From assembly GCF_030811215.1 (NCBI RefSeq), contig NZ_JAUSQM010000001.1, forward strand, positions 992,001 through 1,056,000: DNA of 64,000 nucleotides. Direction: 5' to 3'. Of this stretch, positions 51,438-59,829 are shown one piece after another. The position numbers and the translations under genes were made by a program. How positions within the stretch are numbered: the stretch's first letter is position 1; every line of letters starts with the position of its first letter. The notes beneath the pieces were generated by a model that saw only the letters and a program-made list of their open reading frames with translations, was not told the origin of the DNA and did no database searches. The DNA is from Nocardioides massiliensis. GTDB lineage: Bacteria; Actinomycetota; Actinomycetes; Propionibacteriales; Nocardioidaceae.

Positions 51438-52421
51438 GTGAGCACCGCACCGGACGCCGAGACCCTGCAGGCCGCCCGCCGCGCACCCGGGGGACTCCTG
51501 CTCGCCCTCATCACCGCCGCCGCCTTCGGCACCTCTGGCACCCTGGCCAAGCCGTTGCTCGAGGCCGGCTGGAGCTCCGGTGCCACCGTGGCGGCGCGCG
51601 TCGGCGTCGGCGCGCTCGTCCTGCTGGTCCCCGCCCTGCTCTCGCTGCGTGGCCGGTGGCACCTGCTGCGCAGCCACGCCGGGCTCATCGCGGTGTACGG
51701 CGTCATCCCCATCGCCGGGTGCCAGTGGGCCTACTTCAACGCGGTGCAGCGCCTCGAGGTCGGCGTCGCACTCATGCTGGAGTACCTCGGCCTGGTCCTC
51801 GTCGTCGGCTGGCTCTGGCTGCGCCACGGACGCCGCCCACGCCGGCTCACGCTGACCGGTGTCGCGCTCTCCCTGCTCGGTCTCGCGCTCATCCTCGACC
51901 TCACGAGCGCCACGGGAGTGGACCCGATCGGCGTCGGCTGGGGCCTGCTGGCCGCCGTCGGCCTGGCGGCGTACTTCATCCTCTCCGCCCGCGAGACCAA
52001 CGGCCTGCCGCCGCTGGTGCTGGCGACCTTCGGCCTCGCGGTAGGCGCAATCGCCCTGCTCCTGGCCGGCGCGGTCGGCGTCCTGCCGATGACGATGAGC
52101 ACCGACGACGTCGCCTTCGCCGGTCGCGCCGTGCCGTGGTGGACGGCCGTCCTCGCGCTCGCGGTCGTGGCCGCCGCTGTGGCGTACGCCGTGGGCATCG
52201 CCGCCGCGCGTGCCCTGGGCTCCAAGGTCGCCTCCTTCGTCGGCCTCACCGAGGTGCTCTTCGCCGTGCTCTTCGCCTGGCTGCTGCTCGGCGAGCTCCC
52301 GTCGTGGATCCAGCTCGTCGGCGGGGCACTGATCGTCGCCGGTGTCGTCGCGGTGAAGCTCGACGAAGCCGAGCCGCTCGCCGATGCCGGTGTGGAGCCG
52401 GATGCCACGCTGGCGGCATGA
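51438..52421 (+). CDS. EamA-family (DMT) transporter
   Basis: A 327-residue membrane protein with ten hydrophobic segments in two five-helix halves, the EamA/DMT layout. LITAAAFGTSGTLAKPLLEAGWSSGATVAARVG opens the first half. FVGLTEVLFAVLFAWLLLGELPSWIQLVGGALIVAGVVAVKL closes the second. Such proteins usually export amino acids or metabolites. Its stop overlaps the glutaminase start (ATGA), so glutamine or glutamate is a plausible substrate (inference). GTG 51438 has GGAGG six bases upstream. Confidence 0.93.
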   Translation: MSTAPDAETLQAARRAPGGLLLALITAAAFGTSGTLAKPLLEAGWSSGATVAARVGVGALVLLVPALLSLRGRWHLLRSHAGLIAVYGVIPIAGCQWAYFNAVQRLEVGVALMLEYLGLVLVVGWLWLRHGRRPRRLTLTGVALSLLGLALILDLTSATGVDPIGVGWGLLAAVGLAAYFILSARETNGLPPLVLATFGLAVGAIALLLAGAVGVLPMTMSTDDVAFAGRAVPWWTAVLALAVVAAAVAYAVGIAAARALGSKVASFVGLTEVLFAVLFAWLLLGELPSWIQLVGGALIVAGVVAVKLDEAEPLADAGVEPDATLAA

Positions 52422-53683
52422 AGTCGCCGATCCCCGACTACCTCGACGAGGTCGTCCAGAGCACTGCCGACGACCGCTCCGGGCGCCTGGCCGACTACAT
52501 CCCCCCTCTGGCGGCGGTCGAGCCCAACGTGGGCGCACTCGCGCTGAGCACGGTCGACGGCACGGTGTACGCCGTCGGCGACGCCGACCTCGAGTTCACG
52601 ATCCAGTCGATCTCCAAGCCGTTCGTCTACGCGGTGGCGCTAGCCCAGCACGGCATCGACAAGGTCCTCGAGCGCGTCGGGGTCGAGCCCTCCGGTGAGG
52701 CCTTCCACGAGCTCTCGCTGGAGTCGGGGACCGGCCGGCCGCTCAACCCGATGATCAACGCCGGTGCCCTCACGACCCACCAGATGGTCGGCGAGCCCGG
52801 CATCACCGAGGACAAGCGCAACGCGCAGGTGCTCGACGCACTGAGCCGGTTCGCGGGCCGCGAGCTCGAGGTCGACGAGGAGATCTACGAGGCCGAGGTG
52901 TCCTCGGCGCATCGCAACCACGCGATCGCCTACATGCTCCGCAGTCACGAGAACATCACCGGCGACCCGCGCGCGGTCGTGCGCGGCTACGTGCGCCAGT
53001 GCGCCGTCCGCGTCACGGTCTGCGACCTCGCCCTCATGGCCGCGACCCTGGCCCACGGCGGCGTCCAGCCGGTGACGGGTGAGCGCGTCATCCCGCACGC
53101 CGTCGCCCGTCAGGTGCTCAGCGTCATGACGACGTGCGGGATGTACGACGCCGCCGGCGACTGGCTCTCGACCATCGGCATCCCGGCCAAGAGCGGCGTC
53201 TCGGGCGGGATCATCGGCTCACTCCCGGGGCAGGTCGGGGTCGCGACCGTGAGCCCGCGCCTGGACGACCACGGCACCTCGGTGCGCGGCGTGAAGATGT
53301 TCCGCAAGCTCTCCCACGACATGGGGATGCACCTGATGGAGGTGCCGGCGCCCGCGCGATCGATGCTCACCGGCGACGACGGCCACGCCTGGCGCTACGA
53401 GCTGCAGGGCTCGATCAACTTCGTCGGGATGGAGCGAGTGATCCGCACCATCGACGAGGACCCGCCCGAGCACAACCGGATCGTCATCGACCTCACCCGC
53501 GTCCACGAGATCCGCAAGGTCGGTCGGCGCATGCTGCACGAGGCCATCCGCCGCCTGGTGCTCGAGGGGCGCGAGGTCGAGGTGCACGACCCCGACGGTC
53601 TGCTGTCGGAGCCCGGCCCGATCGAGGTCGGGGAAGACCCCTCGACGCAGGAGCCGGTGCGGGTCGACGTCACCGGCGAGTGA
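52418..53683 (+). CDS. glsA: Glutaminase with C-terminal STAS domain
   Basis: A 421-residue enzyme that hydrolyses glutamine to glutamate and ammonia. The beta-lactamase-like glutaminase domain (residues 1-310) has FTIQSISKPFVYAVAL with the SxxK nucleophile and base, and INAGALTTHQMV and PAKSGVSGGIIGSLPGQVGVA further on. Residues 325-415 are a STAS domain (NRIVIDLTRVHEIRKVGRRMLHEAIRRLVLEGREVEV). Here the usual phosphorylatable Ser position is not clear. The EamA gene overlaps it by ATGA. STAS may sense a nucleotide or small molecule (inference). Confidence 0.94.
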   Translation: MKSPIPDYLDEVVQSTADDRSGRLADYIPPLAAVEPNVGALALSTVDGTVYAVGDADLEFTIQSISKPFVYAVALAQHGIDKVLERVGVEPSGEAFHELSLESGTGRPLNPMINAGALTTHQMVGEPGITEDKRNAQVLDALSRFAGRELEVDEEIYEAEVSSAHRNHAIAYMLRSHENITGDPRAVVRGYVRQCAVRVTVCDLALMAATLAHGGVQPVTGERVIPHAVARQVLSVMTTCGMYDAAGDWLSTIGIPAKSGVSGGIIGSLPGQVGVATVSPRLDDHGTSVRGVKMFRKLSHDMGMHLMEVPAPARSMLTGDDGHAWRYELQGSINFVGMERVIRTIDEDPPEHNRIVIDLTRVHEIRKVGRRMLHEAIRRLVLEGREVEVHDPDGLLSEPGPIEVGEDPSTQEPVRVDVTGE

Positions 53684-53707
53684 GCGGTCGCGACGCTCGG
53701 AGCCGGC

Positions 53708-54130
53708 TCACGCGCCGCGCATCAGCTCCGCACCCATCGCCTCGATCACGGCGGCGAGCCCCTGCTGCGGGCGCACCATCACGGTGAAGTCGACGATGCG
53801 GTCCTCCGCGTCCCAGGTGATCATGTCGATCCCGTGCACCTGCTTGCCCCCGACCGTGGTCGTGAACTCCAGCACGGCGGAGTTGCCGGCGTACCACTCC
53901 CGGACATAGGTCAGCTCCGGGCCCAGCACGACCAGCGCCGCGCGCAGGTACGCCGTGGTCACCTGCTTGCCCTCCTGCGGCGTGTGCACGGCGGGGGAGC
54001 GGAACACCACGTCGGGCGCGAGCAGGGCGTCGAGCAGGGCGTACGCCGCCTCGCGGTCCTCGCGCCCCACCGCGACGAGTCGGTGCCAGGCGGTGACGAC
54101 AGCGGACGGGGGTACGGCGTGCTGGTCCAT
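53708..54130 (-). CDS. Nuclear transport factor 2-like (SnoaL-type) protein
   Basis: A 140-residue NTF2-fold protein. APDVVFRSPAVHTPQEGKQVTTAYL and EFTTTVGGKQVHGIDMITWDAEDRIVDFTVMVRP show the curved sheet and the family's Asp/His positions. Many such proteins are small-molecule isomerases or binding proteins, and the substrate is unknown. The start ATG 54130 is at the family boundary. It is divergent from a TetR gene with a GTGTCAC palindrome between them. Confidence 0.87.
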   Translation of the reverse strand: MDQHAVPPSAVVTAWHRLVAVGREDREAAYALLDALLAPDVVFRSPAVHTPQEGKQVTTAYLRAALVVLGPELTYVREWYAGNSAVLEFTTTVGGKQVHGIDMITWDAEDRIVDFTVMVRPQQGLAAVIEAMGAELMRGA

Positions 54131-54176
54131 CCCGGCAGCGTAGGACCCCCGCAGCCGCGGACTCGTTGTGTCACCT

Positions 54177-54212
54177 GTGTCACGCCTGTGTGACACGCAG
54201 TTGCACTACCCT
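54177..54212 (+). promoter_or_regulatory. TetR promoter with GTGTCAC palindrome
   Basis: GTGTCAC (54177-54183) and GTGACAC (54190-54196) are inverted around six bases. A further TGTGTCAC is at 54167. TACCCT (54207-54212) ends seven bases before ATG 54220. The palindrome covers the -35 position, so self-repression is likely. Confidence 0.6.
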
Positions 54213-54219
54213 TCGGACC

Positions 54220-54930
54220 ATGTCCGACCGCACCACCGGAGACCGCACCACCCCCGAACCGTCCCCACGCCCCGCCCGCACGAGTGCCGCGGCTCGCCGG
54301 CGCGTCCGCGAGCAGCAGATCCTCGCGGCGACGCGGAGCCTGTTCGACTCCACCGGCGTCGGTGACGTGCAGATCGAGGACATCGCCCGTGAGGTCGGGA
54401 TCAACCGGGCGATCATCTACCGGCACTTCTCCGGCAAGGACGAGCTGTTCGCCCTCACGGTCGAGGGCTACCTCGCCGAGCTGCAGGCGCGTCTCGAGGC
54501 CGCCGCTCGCTCCGACGTACCCGCTCGCGAGCGGCTCGCCGCCGTCGTCGCCGCGTTCGTCGACTACGGCCTGGAGTTCCCCGCCTTCGTCGACTGCGCG
54601 CAGGCGCTGATGCGGTTGCAGGGCAGCGAGCTCGAGGAGCAGCTCAGCGAGGCCGCGCTGTTTCGGCTCGGCCGCGGGCTCTCGGCCTGCCTGCGCTCGG
54701 TGATCACCACTCTCGACGACGGCGCCGCCAGCGGTGACTTCGACGTGGAGGACTCCACGCTGCTGGCCAACTACATGTATGCCTCGGCGCTCGGCGCGCT
54801 CCAGCTCGCCCGCATCGGGATGCTCGTGGGGGAGGCCCAGCCCGGCGTGCCGACGGTCTCGCGCATCACCGGCGACGACGTACGCCGGTTCATGACGTCC
54901 TCGGCGCTCGCGCTGGCGGGGGCACGCTGA
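54220..54930 (+). CDS. TetR family regulator
   Basis: A 236-residue repressor with a low-complexity N-terminal tail. VQIEDIAREVGINRAIIYRHFSGKDELFALTVEGYL (about residues 48-82) is the helix-turn-helix. ATG 54220 is seven bases after TACCCT and an operator-like palindrome lies upstream. Its last 41 bases overlap the convergent alcohol dehydrogenase gene. It may control the NTF2-like gene, itself, or both. Confidence 0.92.
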   Translation: MSDRTTGDRTTPEPSPRPARTSAAARRRVREQQILAATRSLFDSTGVGDVQIEDIAREVGINRAIIYRHFSGKDELFALTVEGYLAELQARLEAAARSDVPARERLAAVVAAFVDYGLEFPAFVDCAQALMRLQGSELEEQLSEAALFRLGRGLSACLRSVITTLDDGAASGDFDVEDSTLLANYMYASALGALQLARIGMLVGEAQPGVPTVSRITGDDVRRFMTSSALALAGAR

Positions 54931-56080
54931 CGTCGCTCGCGGGGTCCACCAGGATCTTGGCGTGCTGCTCGGGGTCGCCGAGCACCTCGAACGCCGCGGC
55001 CACGCCGTCGAGGCCCACGGTGCCGGTCACGAGCGGGGACGGGTCGATGCGCCCGTCGGCCACGAGGTGCAGCGTGTCGCGGAACTCCGCGGGGTCGTAG
55101 GCGAAGACGAACCGGAGCTCGGCCTCCTTGTTGATCGCCATCGTCGGGCGGATCGTGTCGGGGCCCATGCAGACGCCGACCACGACGATCCGTGAGCGCA
55201 TCGGCGCCGCCGCGACGACGTGGTCGATCATCCCCGGCACCCCGACGCACTCGAAGACGACCGGTCCGCGCGGTGCCTGCCCGAGTCGCTCGGCCAGCGC
55301 CATCACCTTCCACCACGGCAGGCCGGGGACGCGGCGCAGCGCCTGGGTGCTGTCGAGGGCGAAGTCGAACAACGCCGGCGCGGTCGTGAAGTGCGTACGC
55401 CGACCGCCGTACGCCTCCCACGGCGACTCCGCCGCCGGATCGACGACCACGTCGGCCCCGCACTCGGTCGCCAGCGCCCGACGGGCGGGGGAGAAGTCGC
55501 TGGCGACGACGGTGCGCACGCCCTGCGCCTTGAGCATGAGGATGACCGCCAGCCCGATCGGGCCGCAGCCGATCACGATCGCGACGTCGCGCTTGCCCAC
55601 CTCCCCCCGGCGTACGGCGTGGCGAGCCACCGCGAGTGGTTCGGTCAGTGCGGCCAGGGTGGGGGAGACGTTGTCGGGGACCGGGAGGGTGAGCGCCTCG
55701 CTGACCAGGACGCGTTCGGCGTACCCGCCCGGGGCCTTGGTCGTCAGCCCGGTCAGCTGCACGCCCTCGGCGGTGCGCAACATCGGCAGCGCGACGACGG
55801 GCGTGCCGAGCGGCCACTTGCGCCGCGTGCCGGGGCCGTACTCGAGGATCGTGCCGGTGAACTCGTGGCCCATCACGACGTGCTGGTCGCTGCGCATGAG
55901 GTGCGGGTAGCCCAGCTGCGCGACCCCGTCGGCCACCTCGTCGGCGTGGTGGCGCGCGTGCAGGTCGGAGCCGCAGATCCCGGCCCGGGTCACCTCGAGC
56001 AGGATCTGGCCCTTGTCCGGACGCGGCTCCGAGACGTCGACGACGCTGAGCTCTCCACGGTGGCAGCTGACGGCACGCAT
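54890..56080 (-). CDS. Zinc-dependent alcohol dehydrogenase family protein
   Basis: A 396-residue MDR enzyme. RAGICGSDLHARHHADE near residue 35 and VVMGHEFTGTILEYG near 70 supply the catalytic-zinc Cys and the GHE region. VIGCGPIGLAVILMLKAQGVRTVVASD near 170 is the Rossmann NAD(P) loop. The structural-zinc four-cysteine loop is absent, as in tetrameric 2-desaturase-like members. The ribosome binding site (GGAG) is at 56087-56090, the junction with an IS110 element, so the native upstream promoter was probably separated by the insertion. The 3' end overlaps the TetR gene. Confidence 0.9.
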   Translation of the reverse strand: MRAVSCHRGELSVVDVSEPRPDKGQILLEVTRAGICGSDLHARHHADEVADGVAQLGYPHLMRSDQHVVMGHEFTGTILEYGPGTRRKWPLGTPVVALPMLRTAEGVQLTGLTTKAPGGYAERVLVSEALTLPVPDNVSPTLAALTEPLAVARHAVRRGEVGKRDVAIVIGCGPIGLAVILMLKAQGVRTVVASDFSPARRALATECGADVVVDPAAESPWEAYGGRRTHFTTAPALFDFALDSTQALRRVPGLPWWKVMALAERLGQAPRGPVVFECVGVPGMIDHVVAAAPMRSRIVVVGVCMGPDTIRPTMAINKEAELRFVFAYDPAEFRDTLHLVADGRIDPSPLVTGTVGLDGVAAAFEVLGDPEQHAKILVDPASDVSVPPPARAPRTS

Positions 56081-56094
56081 GGGTTTCTCCTATG

Positions 56095-57156
56095 TCAAGC
56101 GGCTGTGGCGAGTCCAGCCGCCACGTCGCTCGAGGGGTTGTTCTTCAGGGTCTGGAAGACGACTCGGGCGAGTCGTCTCTTGAGGCAACGCAGTGCCTCG
56201 GTCTTGGAGTCTCCGGCGGCCAGCCGCTTGTCGTAGTAGGCGCGGCCGAGGCCACCGAGACGTATCTGGGTGACGGCGATGCGGTGGAGTGCCGCGTTGA
56301 GCTGTCGGTTGCCGGACTTGTTGTGGCGGACCCTGCCTCTGGTGCGTCCGGACCAGACAGGGATCGGGGCGACACCGGCGTGCATGGCGTACTTGGCGTC
56401 GCTGGCGAACCGGTCGATCCCGGCGGTCTCCCCGAGGATCTTGGCCGCGGTCAGCGCTGCACAGCCGGGCAGTTGGACCAGTTCGGGCGCCCGGGTCTTC
56501 ACCAAGGCTGTGATCTCGCGTTCCAGGTCATCGATGACCGGGGTGACCCGGTCGATGTCGGCGAGAATGTCGCGGGCCAGCCGGGCGTCGATCCCCGCCT
56601 GGCCAGCCAGCCATGCGGCCAACTGCCGACGGGTCTTGGCCCGCTTCAGCGCCTTCGACGCAGGATTGCCGGCAGGGTCGCCGGGGGCGATGCGGTGCAG
56701 GTGCCAACGCAGCCGGTTCATCATCCGGGTCCGCTCACCGACCAGGTCCTCACGCCGATCCACCAGCAGCTTCAGCTCCCGCGACTCCTCGTCGTGGCTG
56801 GCGATCGGCAGGTCGGGCTCGCGCAGTGCGGCACGGGCGACCGCGAGCGCGTCGATCGGGTCCGACTTACCCCGGGTGCGGGCGGTGCGGCGCTGCTCGG
56901 CCATCAACTTCGCAGGCACCCGCACCACCTGCTCGCCGGCCTCCAACAAATCCAGCTCGAGTCGTGCCGAGAGGTGACGGCAGTCCTCGATCGCCCACGT
57001 CAACTCGTTCCCGAACCGCTCCCGGGCCCAGCAGATCGCCTTGTCGTGCCCTTTGCTCACGGCCTTGACGGTGAGCTCCCCGACCTTGCGGCCGCCCTCG
57101 TCGACCGCGACGAACGTGTGCGTCCGCTTGTGCACATCCGAACCAACAACAACCAT
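56095..57156 (-). CDS. IS110-family transposase (serine/DEDD recombinase)
   Basis: A 353-residue transposase. The N-terminal RuvC-like domain has VVGSDVHKRTHTFVAVDEGG (first Asp), WAIEDCRHLS (Glu), and GKSDPIDALAVARAAL (DxxD), the DEDD tetrad. After a coiled-coil linker comes the IS116/IS110/IS902 C-terminal domain with LVQLPGCAALTAAKILGETAG (helix-hairpin-helix-like) and the catalytic Ser region in HNKSGNRQLNAALHRIAV. ATG 57156 has AGGAGG eight bases upstream, which is preferred to ATG 57213. Both catalytic parts look intact, so it may still be active. Confidence 0.95.
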   Translation of the reverse strand: MVVVGSDVHKRTHTFVAVDEGGRKVGELTVKAVSKGHDKAICWARERFGNELTWAIEDCRHLSARLELDLLEAGEQVVRVPAKLMAEQRRTARTRGKSDPIDALAVARAALREPDLPIASHDEESRELKLLVDRREDLVGERTRMMNRLRWHLHRIAPGDPAGNPASKALKRAKTRRQLAAWLAGQAGIDARLARDILADIDRVTPVIDDLEREITALVKTRAPELVQLPGCAALTAAKILGETAGIDRFASDAKYAMHAGVAPIPVWSGRTRGRVRHNKSGNRQLNAALHRIAVTQIRLGGLGRAYYDKRLAAGDSKTEALRCLKRRLARVVFQTLKNNPSSDVAAGLATAA

Positions 57157-57398
57157 GGTGGTTGCCTCCTTCTCACTGCGAGTGACAGGACGGTTGGGCC
57201 GGTCGGCGGACACATCTCAGTGGGGGCGATGCCACGCTCCTATCAAGTCACGCCGGCCGGCTCCTTCACACCCGGTGCCGGCAAAACCCATGCACGCCAG
57301 ACACGACGTCGGCAGGCAACCTATGAGCCAGACACCGGATGCTCAGGATCCAACCAGCCGCAGGTAGCGGCGGCCATCACCCTGACACTGAGGTCAAC
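57157..57398 (-). ncRNA. Candidate bridge-RNA region of the IS110 element
   Basis: The 242 bp upstream of the transposase start carry no gene. IS110-group elements encode their bridge RNA in this left non-coding end (family knowledge). The sequence CTCCTATCAAG at 57237-57247 (plus strand) closely repeats the right-end boundary CTCCTATGTCAAG (56087-56099), as expected for a donor-binding guide. The RNA itself and its folding are not proven. Confidence 0.35.
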
Positions 57399-58070
57399 CT
57401 AGGGGCTCGTCGCTCCCGTCGGATCCAGATAGCCGAGACACAGCGCGGTCACCTCGTCGAGGAACTCGTCGCGTGACAGCGCGGGGGCGTCGAGGACGAA
57501 ACGCACGCTGAGGTTCTCGACCGCCATCACCAGGACCCAGGCGATCCGGGCCGCGCTGCGCTCGGGTCCCAGCGCGCCGGGGCGGGCGGCGAGGTAGGCG
57601 GTGACCAGGTCGATGACGCGGCGCTCGAAGGAGACCAGTCGTGGGCGGTGCTGGCTGGGTGGCAGCTCCTCCATCACCACCCGCAGCAGCTCCGGGCTGG
57701 TCTCGAGCGCCTCCAGCAACGCGTCCGCGACGGCACGCACCATCGCCGGACCCTCCTCGCCGAGCCGGGCGGCCAGGCCGGTGGTCGCGCGCTCCTCCAC
57801 CTCGTCGGACCAGCGGGCGATGATCGCCGCGATGATCGCGCCCTTGTCGGAGAAGTACTGGTAGAGCGAGCCCGGGCTGACCCCCGCCTCCTGCGCGACG
57901 CGGTTGGTCGTGAACCCCTCGTAGCCATCACGGTGCAGCACCTGCCGCCCGGCCTCGACCAGCCGGGCGACCATCAGTCGCGAGCGCTCCTGCTGCGGGA
58001 CCTTGCGCACGGGGGCGGGGGACGGGGTGGGGGCTGCTGCACGCGTGGGCCGCGAGGGAGAGGAGGGCAC
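57399..58070 (-). CDS. TetR family regulator
   Basis: A 223-residue repressor with a Pro/Ser-rich N-terminal tail. FTTNRVAQEAGVSPGSLYQYFSDKGAIIAAIIARW (about residues 54-88) is the helix-turn-helix. The C-terminal half has ALETSPELLRVVMEELPP typical of TetR_C_17-like proteins. GTG 58070 follows a perfect TACAAT by seven bases. A GCGAG/CTCGC palindrome lies upstream. Its stop abuts the IS110 element, so the native 3' end could be altered. It is divergent from the MpaB-like gene. Confidence 0.92.
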   Translation of the reverse strand: MPSSPSRPTRAAAPTPSPAPVRKVPQQERSRLMVARLVEAGRQVLHRDGYEGFTTNRVAQEAGVSPGSLYQYFSDKGAIIAAIIARWSDEVEERATTGLAARLGEEGPAMVRAVADALLEALETSPELLRVVMEELPPSQHRPRLVSFERRVIDLVTAYLAARPGALGPERSAARIAWVLVMAVENLSVRFVLDAPALSRDEFLDEVTALCLGYLDPTGATSP

Positions 58071-58077
58071 GACGCGA

Positions 58078-58108
58078 ATTGTATGCGAGTGATTGCTCGC
58101 GTCAGACT
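58078..58108. promoter_or_regulatory. Divergent promoters and palindrome (TetR / MpaB-like)
   Basis: TACAAT (58083-58078, minus) precedes the TetR start and CAGACT (58103-58108, plus) precedes ATG 58115 by six bases. GCGAGTGATTGCTCGC (58085-58100) lies between them, in the TetR spacer. A single bound repressor could silence both genes. Confidence 0.6.
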
Positions 58109-58114
58109 GGTCGC

Positions 58115-59398
58115 ATGACCACTCCCTCCACGGTCACCGCGACCGCCCCCGCGACCACCCCGTCAGCCGACCCCACTGCCTCCCCCGAGGCGGCGACGCC
58201 GGGAGCCCCCTCCAGCCCCCCGGCCCGCTTCCGCGCCGGCGAGGAGCGTGCTGCCCGGATCGGCCGCACGCTGCGGGTGGTCGCGGGGGTTCGCGAGCTC
58301 GACGAGGGGCTGATGACCCGGATCGGCCAGGGCTTCGGCGAGCGCGACGAGCTCGGCGCGCGGCTCGCGGACGCGATGAAGTTGCGAGCCGGGGAGCCCG
58401 GCCGGGTCTCCATGGCCGACTTCCGCACCGCGCTGGCCGGGGGAGTAGCGGCGGTCGAGGACCCCGCCCCCGCCCTCGTGGACTTCTTCGCCGCCGTCGA
58501 GGCGACCCCCGACTGGGTCGACTGGGACCTGCTCGCGCAGGGGCAGCGGGCCTACCACCGCTTCGGGCAGAATGCCGCCGACGTGCTGCTGCAGCTCTCC
58601 CTCATCGGTGGCTACCGCTTCGGCGGACCGGCCGACCTGCTCGTCGCCACCGGGGGCCTCACCGGCCAGACCACCAAGCGCCGGCTCGCCGAGACCCAGA
58701 CCTGGACCACCTCGCTGTCGATCCCGGGCGGGCTCGAGCCGTACGCCGAGGCGTGGCGGCTCACCGTCCACGTGCGCGCGATGCACGCTCTGGTCAACGC
58801 CTCCTTCGAGCGCTCCGAGCGCTGGGACTCAGCGCAGTGGGGCCTGCCGGTCAACCAGACCGACCAGGCCGCGACCCTCGGGCTCTTCGACGCGGTCGTG
58901 CTCATCGGCGTACGCGGCCTCGGGGTCCCGGTCTCCAAGGCCGACTCGCGTGCGGTCATGCACCTGTGGAAGTACGTCGGTTGGCTGCTCGGCGTCGACG
59001 AGGAGTGGCTGGTCGACTCCGAGCGGGAGCGGCACCGAATCAACTACCACGTGCTGCGCGCGCAGGCCGACGTCACGCCGGCGGGCGCAGAGCTCAGCCG
59101 CTCCATCATCGAGGTGCTGCGCGGGCTCCCGCACGGACGGTTCAAGGTCGAGCGCACGCTGAGCATGCTGACGGTCTTCCTCGGCCGCGAGTCGATGCGC
59201 GACCTCGGTCTGCCGATCCGCCCGCCGTGGGCGATGGCCTACGTCGTGCCGCTCAACGTGTGGCGCTACCAGGTCCTCGGGCGCACGCCATGGGGCACGC
59301 AGCGCCTCGACCGCTGGGGTCACGCCGTGGTCGAGCGAGTCATGCGCGACTACTCCGACGACGGCCGGAGGCACGGTGTGGGGGAGCTGCCCACCTGA
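58115..59398 (+). CDS. Oxygenase MpaB family protein (DUF2236)
   Basis: A 427-residue protein. After a Thr/Ala/Pro-rich tail comes the DUF2236 core, with WDLLAQGQRAYHRFGQNAADVLLQLSLIGGYRFGGPADLLVATGGL and a LGVPVSKADSRAVMHLWKYVGWLLGVDEEWL helix. The MpaB fold includes heme-binding latex-oxygenase-like enzymes and mycophenolic acid oxygenases; histidines for a haem are present but not assignable. ATG 58115 is leaderless. It is divergent from a TetR gene, so it is probably repressed by it. Confidence 0.88.
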   Translation: MTTPSTVTATAPATTPSADPTASPEAATPGAPSSPPARFRAGEERAARIGRTLRVVAGVRELDEGLMTRIGQGFGERDELGARLADAMKLRAGEPGRVSMADFRTALAGGVAAVEDPAPALVDFFAAVEATPDWVDWDLLAQGQRAYHRFGQNAADVLLQLSLIGGYRFGGPADLLVATGGLTGQTTKRRLAETQTWTTSLSIPGGLEPYAEAWRLTVHVRAMHALVNASFERSERWDSAQWGLPVNQTDQAATLGLFDAVVLIGVRGLGVPVSKADSRAVMHLWKYVGWLLGVDEEWLVDSERERHRINYHVLRAQADVTPAGAELSRSIIEVLRGLPHGRFKVERTLSMLTVFLGRESMRDLGLPIRPPWAMAYVVPLNVWRYQVLGRTPWGTQRLDRWGHAVVERVMRDYSDDGRRHGVGELPT

Positions 59399-59418
59399 CG
59401 CCAGGTCTGTCGGGGCGT

Positions 59419-59820
59419 TCAGAACTCCCGCGCCGACAGCACGCAGAACTCGTTGCCCTCCGGGTCGCGGAGCACGGTCCGGGTGACGTCGTGGCCCTGC
59501 CCCACGTCGGCGTACGACGCCCCGCGCTCCACCAGCCCGGCGATGAGCGCGTCCCGGTCGTCGGCGAGGTGGCAGGCGAGGTCGAGGTGCAGGCGGTTGA
59601 GGCCGGCCTTGTCCTCGGGGACCGGCACGAAGACCAGCCCCTGCGGCATCTCCGCCCACGGCACGCGCCGCAGGTCCTCGACGTCGAGGTGGGCCGGCAC
59701 GACGACGCACTCGTCGTCGGCCTCGTGGACGATCTGCCAACCGAGCGTCTCGGCCCACCAGTGCGCCAGCGCACGCGGGTCACGACAGTTGATGACGGTG
59801 GAGTACCAACGCAGTCCCAT
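59419..59820 (-). CDS. VOC family protein
   Basis: A 133-residue glyoxalase/bleomycin-resistance-fold protein with two beta-alpha-beta-beta-beta modules. It opens LRWYSTVINCRDPRALAHWWAETLGWQIVHE and closes TVLRDPEGNEFCVLSAREF, where the Glu before FCVL is a usual metal ligand. HLDLACH in the middle supplies a His ligand. Function unknown. It lies nine bases after the histidine-kinase gene on the same strand, so it may be co-transcribed. Confidence 0.9.
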   Translation of the reverse strand: MGLRWYSTVINCRDPRALAHWWAETLGWQIVHEADDECVVVPAHLDVEDLRRVPWAEMPQGLVFVPVPEDKAGLNRLHLDLACHLADDRDALIAGLVERGASYADVGQGHDVTRTVLRDPEGNEFCVLSAREF

Positions 59821-59829
59821 GGGTCTTTC

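Larger units (their letters stand above)
56087..57398 (-). mobile_element. IS110-family insertion element
   Basis: The element comprises a DEDD transposase gene plus about 240 bp of non-coding DNA upstream of it. IS110 elements lack clear terminal inverted repeats, so the ends are approximate. The right end is close to 56087-56099 (CTCCTATGTCAAG), near the transposase stop. The left end is somewhere before the TetR stop at 57399. Only one copy is seen in the window. Confidence 0.7.
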
